23,472 nucleotides of DNA from an uncultured Burkholderiaceae bacterium (GTDB taxonomy: Bacteria > Pseudomonadota > Gammaproteobacteria > Burkholderiales > Burkholderiaceae), in contig CALMPB010000106.1 in the NCBI GenBank assembly GCA_937871985.1, positions 1 through 23,472 on the forward strand, given 5' to 3'. A model generated the notes under the pieces. The model made no database searches and was not told where the DNA came from. It saw only the letters and a list, made by a program, of their open reading frames with translations. Numbering within the stretch: the stretch's first letter is position 1; every line of letters begins with the position of its first letter. This document shows positions 14,995 to 23,427 of the stretch, in pieces. Made by a program: the position numbers and the translations under genes.

Positions 14995-17900
14995 ATGACC
15001 GATGCCATCGATATTGCCCCGACAGTCTTCGCTCCGATTACTCCCTATCCAGTGCTTCGAGACGATGAACCCTATGCCCGCGATGAGTTGCTTCATGAAA
15101 TTTTCGACGCGAGCTGTCGCCAGTATGCCGCGCGTTGCGCGGTTCGTCAGATCGATATCGATCCGGAGAACAGCCGTCGCACCGCGCTGACCTACACCGA
15201 GCTGCGCGATCGCGCGTGGCGCTTCGCGCGGCAACTTCGTGATCTGGGGGTGGCGCGTGGCGACAGGGTGGTAATCTGCCTGCCGCGCGGGCTGGATCAA
15301 TATATGGCGATTCTCGGCACATTGTGGTGCGGCGCCTGCTACGTGCCGGTCGATTGGAGCTATCCGCAGGACCGTATCGATTATATCGTTGACGATAGCG
15401 GCGCAGCGCTCGTCGTTACGGTAAGCGAGCGTGCCGGAGCGATGCCGATCCGCGTGCTGGCGGTGGATAGAGTGCTAGGTGATCTTGCCGCGCGCCCCGC
15501 CGATCCGCCCGAACGCGCCGAAACCGGTACGACGCCCGACGAGCTGGCCTATATCATCTATACCTCCGGCACGACCGGCCGTCCCAAAGGCGTGATGGTC
15601 ACGCATCGCAACGCCTGTCATCTCGTGCGTTCGGAATCGGCGATCCTCGCGCTAGACGAGAACGACCGCGTGTTCGGTGCCTTCAGCCTTGCTTTCGACA
15701 TGTCGGTCGAGACAATGTGGAGTGCCTTCTTCGTCGGCGCGGAGCTGCTGGTTGCCTCGGAGGTGCTGGTCACGGCGGGGCCGGATATGGCGACGGTGCT
15801 GGCGGCCGAAGAAGTGACGGTGTGGCACGTCGTGCCCTCGTTGCTAGCGCTGGTCGAGACAGCGATGCCGACGCTACGCTTGCTCAACCTCGGTGGCGAA
15901 GCCTGTCCGCCGGACCTGGTCGAGCGCTGGGCGCGGCCGGGTCTCAGGATGCTCAACACCTACGGCCCGACCGAAACCACGGTGACGGCGACATGGACCG
16001 AGGTGCAGCCGGGCCGCCGCGTCACCATCGGGCGGCCGCTGCCCGGCTATACTGCGTGGATCGTCGACGAGATGCTATGGCCAGTGCCGGCCGGTGCCGA
16101 GGGCGAATTGGTGATCGGCGGCCCCGGCGTTGGCTCCGGCTATGTCAACCGGCCGGATCTGACGGCGGAAAAGTTCGTTCATACGCCGTTCGACGGACCG
16201 GACGGTATACCGGCATTGATCTATCGCACGGGCGATCTCGTGCGGCTCGATTCGGTGGGGGACATCGATTTCATCGGCCGGATCGACACCCAGGTGAAGA
16301 TCCGCGGCTTCCGCGTCGAACTGGGGGAGATCGAGGCGGTGATCGCCGACGATCCTGCGATCGCGCAGGCGGTCGTCCATCTGTTCCGCGATGACGACGG
16401 GGCCGAAATCCTTGCCGGCTTCATCGTGCCGCGCGGCGGTGCTGCGGTCGATCTGGAGGCCGTGCGGCGGCGGGTGCGCGACCGACTGCCCAATTACATG
16501 CGGCCGGCGGGTTATCAGTTGCTCGATATCCTGCCAACGCTGCCAGCCTCGGGTAAGGTCGATCGCAAGGCGCTGCAGCGTCCCGTGCTCGCCTCCACCG
16601 CCGATGGCGAGACGATCGCCCCCGCGACCGATATGGAAGGCGTGCTCCACACGATCTGGGCGGAGGCGTTCGCGCCGCAGAAGGTGTCGGTGACCGACGA
16701 TCTGTTCGAGGATCTCGGGGGCCATTCGCTGAAGGCGGCCCGTCTCGTTTCCGCGATCCGCAAGGCGCCGGGGCTGGCGGGTGTGTCGATCCAGGATCTT
16801 TATGCCGCGCCCAATATTCGCGCGCTGGCCGCCCGATTGGAGCAAGCCGCGCTCGGCGAAGCGGTGGCCGCGTTGCCGTTCCACCAGATCGCGCCGTGGA
16901 AGCGTTGGCTGTGCGGGTTCGCGCAGACGATCGCCCTGATCCCGATATTCACCATTGCAGGGCTGCAATGGTTCTTCCCCTATGTTGCTTACACCCGGCT
17001 TTCCGACCAGCTTGATCGCGTGCCTGCACTGATCCTGAGCGGCCTTGCCTTCATGTTCATTCCGCCGCTTGCGATGTTCGCGTCGATCATCGTCAAATGG
17101 TTGGTGATCGGGCGTTTCCGGGCGGGCGATTATCCGCTGTGGGGTGGCTATTATTTCCGCTGGTGGTTCGTGCGGCGCTTCTCCGAGGTAATCGCGGCGC
17201 CTTATCTTGCCGGGACACCATTGATCCGCACTTATTATCGGCTGCTCGGCGTGAAAGTGGGACGAGATGCCTTTATCGGGCGCGGCAATATCGACGCCGC
17301 CGATCTGGTGACGATCGGCGACGGCGCGATCATCAGCGATTATGCGATGCTGGCGACGAGTTCGGTCGAGCGCGGGCTTCTCCGGCTCGGGAGGGCGGAT
17401 ATCGGGCGCGACGCCTTTGTTGGCTCGATGGCGGTGGTCGGCCGCGACTGCGTAATCGGTGAAGGGGCCGCGCTGGAGGATTTGTCGGCATTGCCGGTCG
17501 GCGAACGTATCCCGCCGCGCGAGCGCTGGAGCGGATCGCCCGCCATCTGCGTCGAGAGCGATATTGCCTGGGAGCCGCGCCTGCCGACCGGTATCGTTCG
17601 GCGTCTCGCCGTGACCCTCGCTCTCTCGGTGGCCGCGCTGCTGCTGCCGTTGGTCGCGATTATCCCGATCGCGCCGGGCCTGATCTCGATGATCGAGCTC
17701 GACTGGCGCAGCGAGACCTACACCTATCTACTAATCGCGCCGGTGCTGGCGACGACCTATGTGATCCTGATGTGCGTGCTGACGGTAGTCGCCAAAAGAT
17801 TGTTCCTCGGCCGGGTGCGGCCAGGCCGCTATCGCATGGACAGCTGGTTTTACGTTCGCTTCTGGTTCGTCCAGCAGATCAACGATCTGGCCCTGCGCTT

Positions 17901-19002
17901 GCTCCATCCGATCTATGCCACGCTCTATGTCATCCCCTGGTATCGCGCGCTTGGGGTGAGGGTCGGGCGCCGGGCCGAGATCTCGACTGCGGCTGCGATC
18001 GTCCCCGATCTGGTCGATATCGGACCGGAAAGCTTTATCGCCGATGCGGTGTTGTTCGGCGCTGCGCGGGTCGAGCCCGGCGCGATCCGGCTGGCGCATA
18101 CCAAGATCGGGCGGCGGACGTTCATCGGCAATTCGGCGCTACTGCCCACAGGGGCGACGATCGGTGACGGGGTGCTGATCGGCGTCCTCTCCAAGCCCCC
18201 CGAAAATCGCGGGGCGGAACAGGCAGACAGCACATGGTTCGGCTCGCCGCCAATCTCGTTGCCCGTGCGCCAGACGGTAGGGCTGTTCGACGAGGGCGCG
18301 CGCTTCAATCCGGGGCCGCGGCTGGTGGCCAAAAGGCTGTCGATTGAGGCGATCCGCGTCACCTTGTCGCTGACCGTGTTCATCGTCTTCTTCAGCCTGT
18401 TGCTGTCGGCGGTGAGCGATCTCGATGATATGCGTAACGGCGGCTATCTCGTGCTCATTGCCTTCCCCTTCCTCTATCTTGCCTTCGCGCTCGCGTGCGG
18501 GCTGTCAGTCGTGCTGCTCAAATGGCTCGTAATGGGGCGCTACAAGCCCACCACTCAGCCATTGTGGAGTACCTTCGTCTGGCGCACCGAGTTGGTAACG
18601 GCAACCTATGAGAATCTCGCGGTGCCCAATTTGCTCGAGCCGTTGCGCGGCACGCCATGGCTTCCGGCCTATCTCCGGTTGCTGGGGTGCAAGATCGGGC
18701 GGCGCTGCTATCTCGATACCACCGACGTCACCGAGCACGATCTGGTGCGGATTGGCGACGACGTCGCGCTCAACGATTTTGCCGGGCTTCAGACGCATCT
18801 GTTTGAGGATCGCGTAATGAAGGTGAGTGGCGTTACCGTGCACGATCGCGCGACGATCGGCTCCTATGCGATCGTGCTCTATGACGCGGAGATTGGAGAG
18901 GACGCGCAACTCGGCGATTTGTCGGTCGTGATGAAGGGCGAATATCTCCCGCGCGGCACTTCGTGGGAGGGATCGCCAGCGCGGCTTGCACGTGGCGGAT
19001 GA
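14995..19002 (+). CDS. Pls/PosA-type non-ribosomal peptide synthetase (A-PCP-membrane domains)
   Basis: This 1335-aa protein has the length and layout of the epsilon-poly-lysine synthetase group. An adenylation domain spans ~30-535: A3 motif TSGTTGRPKG from residue 190, YGPTE 323-327, YRTGDL from 410, catalytic Lys521. A carrier domain follows (~545-620) with the phosphopantetheine serine Ser578 in LGGHSLKA. The C-terminal half has three repeats, each a pair of membrane helices (~638-662 and 678-704; 871-897 and 911-935; 1121-1143 and 1150-1178) followed by a left-handed beta-helix, acyltransferase-like block ending in W-x-GSP. There is no condensation or thioesterase domain. In characterised relatives such an enzyme activates one amino acid, and the membrane part joins monomers into isopeptide chains. 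By hand alignment the pocket is D235 M236 E239 H278 N298 G300 T322 V330 T331 K521, which begins like ornithine codes. The final ATGA overlaps the phosphopantetheinyl transferase start. Confidence 0.92.
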   Translation: MTDAIDIAPTVFAPITPYPVLRDDEPYARDELLHEIFDASCRQYAARCAVRQIDIDPENSRRTALTYTELRDRAWRFARQLRDLGVARGDRVVICLPRGLDQYMAILGTLWCGACYVPVDWSYPQDRIDYIVDDSGAALVVTVSERAGAMPIRVLAVDRVLGDLAARPADPPERAETGTTPDELAYIIYTSGTTGRPKGVMVTHRNACHLVRSESAILALDENDRVFGAFSLAFDMSVETMWSAFFVGAELLVASEVLVTAGPDMATVLAAEEVTVWHVVPSLLALVETAMPTLRLLNLGGEACPPDLVERWARPGLRMLNTYGPTETTVTATWTEVQPGRRVTIGRPLPGYTAWIVDEMLWPVPAGAEGELVIGGPGVGSGYVNRPDLTAEKFVHTPFDGPDGIPALIYRTGDLVRLDSVGDIDFIGRIDTQVKIRGFRVELGEIEAVIADDPAIAQAVVHLFRDDDGAEILAGFIVPRGGAAVDLEAVRRRVRDRLPNYMRPAGYQLLDILPTLPASGKVDRKALQRPVLASTADGETIAPATDMEGVLHTIWAEAFAPQKVSVTDDLFEDLGGHSLKAARLVSAIRKAPGLAGVSIQDLYAAPNIRALAARLEQAALGEAVAALPFHQIAPWKRWLCGFAQTIALIPIFTIAGLQWFFPYVAYTRLSDQLDRVPALILSGLAFMFIPPLAMFASIIVKWLVIGRFRAGDYPLWGGYYFRWWFVRRFSEVIAAPYLAGTPLIRTYYRLLGVKVGRDAFIGRGNIDAADLVTIGDGAIISDYAMLATSSVERGLLRLGRADIGRDAFVGSMAVVGRDCVIGEGAALEDLSALPVGERIPPRERWSGSPAICVESDIAWEPRLPTGIVRRLAVTLALSVAALLLPLVAIIPIAPGLISMIELDWRSETYTYLLIAPVLATTYVILMCVLTVVAKRLFLGRVRPGRYRMDSWFYVRFWFVQQINDLALRLLHPIYATLYVIPWYRALGVRVGRRAEISTAAAIVPDLVDIGPESFIADAVLFGAARVEPGAIRLAHTKIGRRTFIGNSALLPTGATIGDGVLIGVLSKPPENRGAEQADSTWFGSPPISLPVRQTVGLFDEGARFNPGPRLVAKRLSIEAIRVTLSLTVFIVFFSLLLSAVSDLDDMRNGGYLVLIAFPFLYLAFALACGLSVVLLKWLVMGRYKPTTQPLWSTFVWRTELVTATYENLAVPNLLEPLRGTPWLPAYLRLLGCKIGRRCYLDTTDVTEHDLVRIGDDVALNDFAGLQTHLFEDRVMKVSGVTVHDRATIGSYAIVLYDAEIGEDAQLGDLSVVMKGEYLPRGTSWEGSPARLARGG

Positions 19003-19637
19003 CCAAAATTTTGTGGATTCCGGCGGGGGCTGACGTTCCCGCGTTCGCCGCCGACACGCTGCTGGTATGGCATGGCCGCCTGGATGCGCCGGGTGCGGTG
19101 GCTCTCGCCTCGCGCGCAGCGCTCATGCCGGATGACCTGGCCGATCTTGCAAGCCGTGCGGGAACCTCGTGGCACGCAGCGCGGCGCAAAGTGGTACGGG
19201 CGCTGGTCGCCACATGGGCCGGGCTGCATCCCGATACGATCGTCCTTAGGCGATCGCCATTCGGTGCGGTGAAAGTCGCCGCGCCCGACGGCTGGGGGCT
19301 GAGCGTAGCCGGACGGGGAAGGCAATGCGCAATCGCGATCGCCCGCGGGTCGGTCGGCGTCGATATTGAGCCGGTCGATCAGCCGCCCTTGCCGGACGAT
19401 CTGTTCACCGCAAGAGAGCGCCATGCCGGTGGCGACAGATTGCTGCGCTGGACGATGAAGGAGGCCCACGCCAAATGTTTCGGACGGGCCGACGCCGCGG
19501 ACCCCTGCGCGATCGAAACCGTCCTGCGCGTGGGCGTGGCGTGCGCGGTGTCAACCGATGGTTATACGTGGTGTTTCTCGCATCGCTGCGGCAGCGCGGT
19601 GGTGACGGTCGCATGCCCGGTTAATCGAACGGTCTGA
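18999..19637 (+). CDS. Sfp-type 4'-phosphopantetheinyl transferase
   Basis: This 212-aa protein transfers phosphopantetheine from CoA to the serine of a carrier domain, here almost certainly Ser578 of the upstream NRPS. The family motifs are visible: GVDIEPV (magnesium-binding Asp and Glu) and WTMKEAHAK (Glu and Lys). The ATG at 18999 sits in an ATGA overlap with the NRPS stop, so the two proteins should be made in step. Upstream in-frame starts lie inside the NRPS and are rejected. The length fits short Sfp/EntD-like members. The dedicated transferase makes the pair a self-contained two-gene biosynthetic cassette. Confidence 0.9.
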   Translation: MTKILWIPAGADVPAFAADTLLVWHGRLDAPGAVALASRAALMPDDLADLASRAGTSWHAARRKVVRALVATWAGLHPDTIVLRRSPFGAVKVAAPDGWGLSVAGRGRQCAIAIARGSVGVDIEPVDQPPLPDDLFTARERHAGGDRLLRWTMKEAHAKCFGRADAADPCAIETVLRVGVACAVSTDGYTWCFSHRCGSAVVTVACPVNRTV

Positions 19638-20045
19638 GAGCAGTTTACGACAGTATTCCGGTTCGAATGGCGGTGGGCTATTTCTTCGATCGCTCTCCGT
19701 TGAACGGCGCGCCGCATATGGCAGAATAGCTCGTCTTTGGTTCTTCCGAAAACCATCGTAGCGTTGAACCATACCGGCCGCCGGGAATGGTCAGGGACGC
19801 GGGACGGGGGGCGGCCGACTGGTCCGCACCCCGCCCGTGCCATCTCGATCTTCGCTCTACAGAAGGACAAAGCGCATCGTCGGTCGCGAGGCGGCTTCCG
19901 CAACCGCGTCGTCGTCGCCGTCGTCATTTTTCTGGGCTTTGCCCGAAGCGCGCAATATGTTCGCGCAGCTCGAACCGATCGCCCTGACCTGACCACGGCT
20001 CGCGCGCGCCGAAGTCTGGCGGGCCCGATTTCTAAAGAGAGCCGT
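19638..20045. other. Intergenic stretch between convergent genes
   Basis: About 400 bases lie between the convergent transferase and anchor-A genes. I see no supported gene. An open frame on the minus strand (19562-19996) overlaps the transferase and is rich in Arg/Pro without a family pattern. GGTTCTTCCGAAAACC near 19739 can form a weak stem. No clear intrinsic terminator with a U-run is seen on either strand. Confidence 0.45.
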
Positions 20046-21077
20046 TCAAGCGCCGACGCGACGGCGGGCGCTCTCGCGATAACGCATCGCGCCGCCGATC
20101 GCGCCGAAGCCGAAGATCATCATCGTCCAGGTCGCTGGCTCGGGCACGCCGGGGGCGATGGGCGGCGTGAAGCCGCCACTATATGTGTTGAGATGGATCT
20201 CGCCATTCTGGATCAGGCTACCGAACACCGCCGATCCCTCGATATAATTGCCGATCGTTCCGGCCGCCTTGGGTGCCAGCACCGATCCTTTCCAAGCGGT
20301 CGACAGGTTCAGCGTGGTGGCATCTGCAAAGTTCCAGATCACCTTTTCGCCGAGATATTGCGAGCTGCCGAGGAAATTGTCGTTGAGCGTGATGTTCGTG
20401 CCGCTGACGTTGACAATCACGGTGCTGGCACCGTTGAGGTTGAAATTGATCTCGCCGAACGTGCCGAGATCAGCCGCCGTCAACGAGTAAACCGCCACGC
20501 CGTTCGTGCCCGGCATGGCATTGAAGGTCGCGCGATTGCTGGCGATCGACACCAGCGCATTCGGCGCAAGCGTCGCATAGGCGGTCGACAGATCGTACAT
20601 GCTGCTGGTGAGCGCATTCTTCTGATCGATCAGCTCCGACGTGAAGCCCGGCGTCGCCGCCTGGTTGATCAGAATCGTGTTGTTGTTCTTGTTCGTATTC
20701 TGGATCGTGCCGCCGACCTTCACCGTCTGCGCCGGGCCATTGAGATTGAACCCGCTCGTTACATTGCCGCCAACCACCGCGCCCGCGCCGTTGTTCAGAT
20801 TCTTGGTTCCGCCGGTGACATTACCCACCACCGTCAGCCCCGACCAGCCATTGCTCGACGCTGCCGGAGTCCTGATCTGATAATTGGACGAATTGCCCGA
20901 AAGATTGCCTCCGACGAAGGTGCGCCCCTCCACCTCCGAACTGGACGTGAGATCGCCGAGGACGATCAGATTCCATTCCTTCAGCGCGTCGACCCCGGTC
21001 ACGACGGTTGCAGCATTTGCCGGGAGCGGCGAGAGGATGAGGCCAGCAAGCGCGGCGAATCGGAGCGCATTTTTCAT
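20046..21077 (-). CDS. Choice-of-anchor A family protein with PEP-CTERM sorting tail
   Basis: This 343-aa exported surface protein has a signal peptide (residues ~1-22, ending ANA) followed by a choice-of-anchor A domain: VVLGD-like start (NLIVLGDLTSSSEVEGRTFVGGNLSG), repeated VVGGNVT and VKVGGTIQN strands, many Asn/Gly/Thr residues typical of beta-helical adhesin-like folds. The C-terminus is a sorting signal: VPEPATW, a hydrophobic helix with FGFGAIGGAMR, then an Arg-rich end. Such tails are processed by an exosortase (EpsH/XrtA type), usually tied to exopolysaccharide export; no exosortase is in this window. Base composition is less G/C-extreme than neighbours because of the Asn/Thr-rich sequence. 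Its function is probably structural or adhesive in the cell envelope or matrix. Confidence 0.9.
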   Translation of the reverse strand: MKNALRFAALAGLILSPLPANAATVVTGVDALKEWNLIVLGDLTSSSEVEGRTFVGGNLSGNSSNYQIRTPAASSNGWSGLTVVGNVTGGTKNLNNGAGAVVGGNVTSGFNLNGPAQTVKVGGTIQNTNKNNNTILINQAATPGFTSELIDQKNALTSSMYDLSTAYATLAPNALVSIASNRATFNAMPGTNGVAVYSLTAADLGTFGEINFNLNGASTVIVNVSGTNITLNDNFLGSSQYLGEKVIWNFADATTLNLSTAWKGSVLAPKAAGTIGNYIEGSAVFGSLIQNGEIHLNTYSGGFTPPIAPGVPEPATWTMMIFGFGAIGGAMRYRESARRRVGA

Positions 21078-21342
21078 GCCGGCCGCGTGACCTTTATTGC
21101 CGGCATTGTCATTGGCTTCGTTCGGGCGCTTGTGCCAGAATGAAACGCCTATGCAGCGGATGCTCCTTCACGACCGCTAGCCGGCTCAGCGATTACACTC
21201 TCGGCCAAAGTGGTCAGCTGGTCCACTTCTGAAGATAGCCATGCGGTAGTGGATTGGGACGATTCCGCCGAATTGGCAGGTGCAGGAACCTCCGTATCCT
21301 CAGTCCGTTGGCTCGGCTCAAGCTGATGCATGTTGTGCTTCA

Positions 21343-22605
21343 ATGGCGGCGAAGAATTCTGCATGGATTTCAATCTTCGCAGCGGGCGTGGTGCTCGCCG
21401 GGCCCGCGTTCGGCCAGACGCAACCGGTAGCGGACCCGACCAAGACGGCCAATCAACCGGCCGGCCCGCCACAGGATAAGCCGCCTGCACCGGCGCCGTC
21501 GCCCTATACCGTCACCGTAAACTACGATCTTGATCTGCTGGATAATCTGAGCGGTGGGCGGTCGAGAGGATTTGGCCACGCCGACCTGCTGAAAGCGTCG
21601 CTCGGCTATGACGGAAACCTTCAAGGGCGGGAGGGGCTGAGCGCGCTCGTCAGTCTCGAGCATAGCTTCGGTTCTGATTTCACGCAGAGACGCGTTGGCG
21701 GATTCCAGGCGATAACCTCGATTGAAGCCCACCCGGCGGCAACGCGGCTTTACGAAGCCTGGGTGCAGCAGGATATCCTTGATGGGCGCGCCGGGTTTAA
21801 GATTGGCCTCATTGATCTCAATACGATCTTCGACGTTCAGGAGACCGCGGCGCTTTTTCTGAATGCAGCTGATGGCACGGGCACCGACCTCGCCGACACC
21901 GGGGTCAATGGCCCGTCGATCTATCCGACCACTGCCGCTGCGGTCAGCGGCTTCTGGCGACCGAACAACGACTGGACGCTTCAACTCGGCGTTTTTGACG
22001 CGACGGCGGGCGATCCGCGCCATCGATCAGATTTCCTTGCCATAAAGCTCCGCGGCGCGTTGATCATTGCGCAGGCCGAGCGTCGTTTCGGCGACACTGC
22101 GCGTGTCGAAGTCGGGGCGTGGGATTATACCAACAGCTTCCCCGCGCTCGACCGTTTTGGCCCGGGCGGCGTGTCGCGTCGTGTTCACGGCAATGTTGGT
22201 ATTTACGGCCTGATCGAAGGCCGGCTCCTCAAACAAGGCGAGGAAGGGAAGGGGCTCAGCGGATGGGTGAGAATAGGGCTGGCCAATGGCGATATTAACC
22301 CTGCGCGCCGTTATCTCGGGGCTGGTCTCGTCTATACCGGACCAATTCACGGTCGCGACAAGGACGAGGCCGGGGTTGCTATGGCGGACGTCGGGTTCGA
22401 TGAGGGAGCTCGGATCGCGGCCTTGCAGGAAGGTCGCCAGGTGATCGAGCATGAAACCGTGGTCGAGGCAACTTATCGCTATGCGTGCAAGGACTGGCTC
22501 GCCGTCCAGCCCGATGTGCAATATGTTATCCACCCGCATGGCGACCCGCATATCGCCAATGCGCTGGCGGTCGGTGTTCGGCTGGCCTTTACTTGGTCGA
22601 AGTAA
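21343..22605 (+). CDS. OprB-like carbohydrate-selective porin
   Basis: This 420-aa outer-membrane protein starts with a signal peptide (SAWISIFAAGVVLAGPAFGQ) and a Pro-rich linker (~residues 23-50). The rest is strand-rich beta-barrel sequence with features of the OprB family: YDLDLLDNLSGG near the start of the barrel, YEAWVQQ, FKIGLIDLNTIFDVQE, and a C-terminal strand ending AVGVRLAFTWSK. It should form a passive channel for sugars or other small solutes. The ATG at 21343 is chosen because it places the signal peptide at the N-terminus; a GTG at 21280 would add 21 unlikely residues. No good ribosome site is seen. It is divergent from the PEP-CTERM gene, with ~265 bases between, which may share control. 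Confidence 0.85.
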   Translation: MAAKNSAWISIFAAGVVLAGPAFGQTQPVADPTKTANQPAGPPQDKPPAPAPSPYTVTVNYDLDLLDNLSGGRSRGFGHADLLKASLGYDGNLQGREGLSALVSLEHSFGSDFTQRRVGGFQAITSIEAHPAATRLYEAWVQQDILDGRAGFKIGLIDLNTIFDVQETAALFLNAADGTGTDLADTGVNGPSIYPTTAAAVSGFWRPNNDWTLQLGVFDATAGDPRHRSDFLAIKLRGALIIAQAERRFGDTARVEVGAWDYTNSFPALDRFGPGGVSRRVHGNVGIYGLIEGRLLKQGEEGKGLSGWVRIGLANGDINPARRYLGAGLVYTGPIHGRDKDEAGVAMADVGFDEGARIAALQEGRQVIEHETVVEATYRYACKDWLAVQPDVQYVIHPHGDPHIANALAVGVRLAFTWSK

Positions 22606-22614
22606 GGGTGTGGC

Positions 22615-23070
22615 CTACGGGGTTCGCGGCGCCTTCGTTACGGCCCTGCTTTCGGGCTTGGCGGGGCATGCCGTCCCCCGATCGAAGCACGCGCGCACAA
22701 TGTCGCCGGTCATGATCGTCCAGCTAACCTTCGCCGCATAGTCGCTGCAATTTTGATCGCGCGCGAGGTAAATCTCCGGAAGGTAAGCATGCGCTGCTTC
22801 GACCAGCTGACCGGCTGCATGGCGATGCTCAACCCTGATGGCAGGTGGCGACAACAATGTGCTCCGGCCGAGGCGGCATACGCGACCCGCGATAAGCTGG
22901 CCGCTATTGGTCTTGGATATCGCCGGCGCACCTAGGCTGAAATAATTTGATCCTTTGGCCTGGCTCACCACCTCAACGCTTTGCCGGGAAGTGCTCGAGC
23001 AGGCGCTAGCGAGAGACGCAATCACCGCGATATAAATACGGGGAGCGAGTGCTCGTGCGCTTCGGGTCAT
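22615..23070 (-). CDS. Small predicted lipoprotein of unknown function
   Basis: This 151-aa protein has a basic N-terminus, a hydrophobic helix and a lipobox (SLASAC, Cys24), so it should be a lipid-anchored periplasmic or outer-membrane protein. After a Ser-rich linker comes a compact domain with four further cysteines that may form disulfides: Cys in GRVCRLGR, QNCSDY, RACFDRGTAC. A stretch of alternating residues (LLSPPAIRVEHRHAAGQ) suggests beta strands. I do not recognise a named family. It is convergent with the porin gene, the stops being only ~10 bases apart. No clear partner is next to it on the upstream side. Confidence 0.65.
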   Translation of the reverse strand: MTRSARALAPRIYIAVIASLASACSSTSRQSVEVVSQAKGSNYFSLGAPAISKTNSGQLIAGRVCRLGRSTLLSPPAIRVEHRHAAGQLVEAAHAYLPEIYLARDQNCSDYAAKVSWTIMTGDIVRACFDRGTACPAKPESRAVTKAPRTP

Positions 23071-23087
23071 AGCGTTGCATATACGCT

Positions 23088-23427
23088 CACACCACTTCCT
23101 GGTTCATTTCACAGCATCGGCTGATCGCCAGCACACCCCGCATGGCTTTCGCGCGAGCCGAGCCGGCCGGGAAATGCCTTCCCCAAGCTGAGGACTCTGG
23201 ATTGGGGGAAAGCCGGGGAGAGGAGCGATTCGGTGACGAGTCGAAGCTGATTCGCCGACGCCGCGTGAACCGAAGCCCTCGGATTGCAGGCACTTTTCCG
23301 CCCTATGAAGCACGCCAATTCACGCTCAGATGGAGGCCCGCTTGCTTCCGTGGTGCTTCCGCGGGATTTTTCCGGGCGATTTGACCCCGCAGGGGGTGGT
23401 CTAACTATCTAATTTTACTGAGGAAAA
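23088..23427. other. Intergenic stretch upstream of tRNA 3' end
   Basis: About 340 bases hold no supported gene. Several overlapping open frames on both strands between 23087 and 23384 are short and lack family patterns or ribosome sites. The region just left of 23428 (ATCTAATTTTACTGAGG) is AT-rich and directly follows the tRNA 3' end on the minus strand, where a tRNA terminator or an integration site would lie; no clear direct repeat of the tRNA end was found elsewhere in the window. Confidence 0.45.

Noticed and set aside
19562..19996. Minus-strand open frame of 144 codons
   Set aside because: It overlaps the phosphopantetheinyl transferase end and has no recognisable domain or coding bias.
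21208..21228. AAGTGG/CCACTT inverted repeat between the PEP-CTERM and porin genes, a possible operator
   Set aside because: Arms are only 6 bp with a 9-base gap, which is expected by chance; no known operator pattern.
23087..23384. Several overlapping short open frames near the tRNA
   Set aside because: They overlap each other in different frames, have no ribosome sites and no family pattern.
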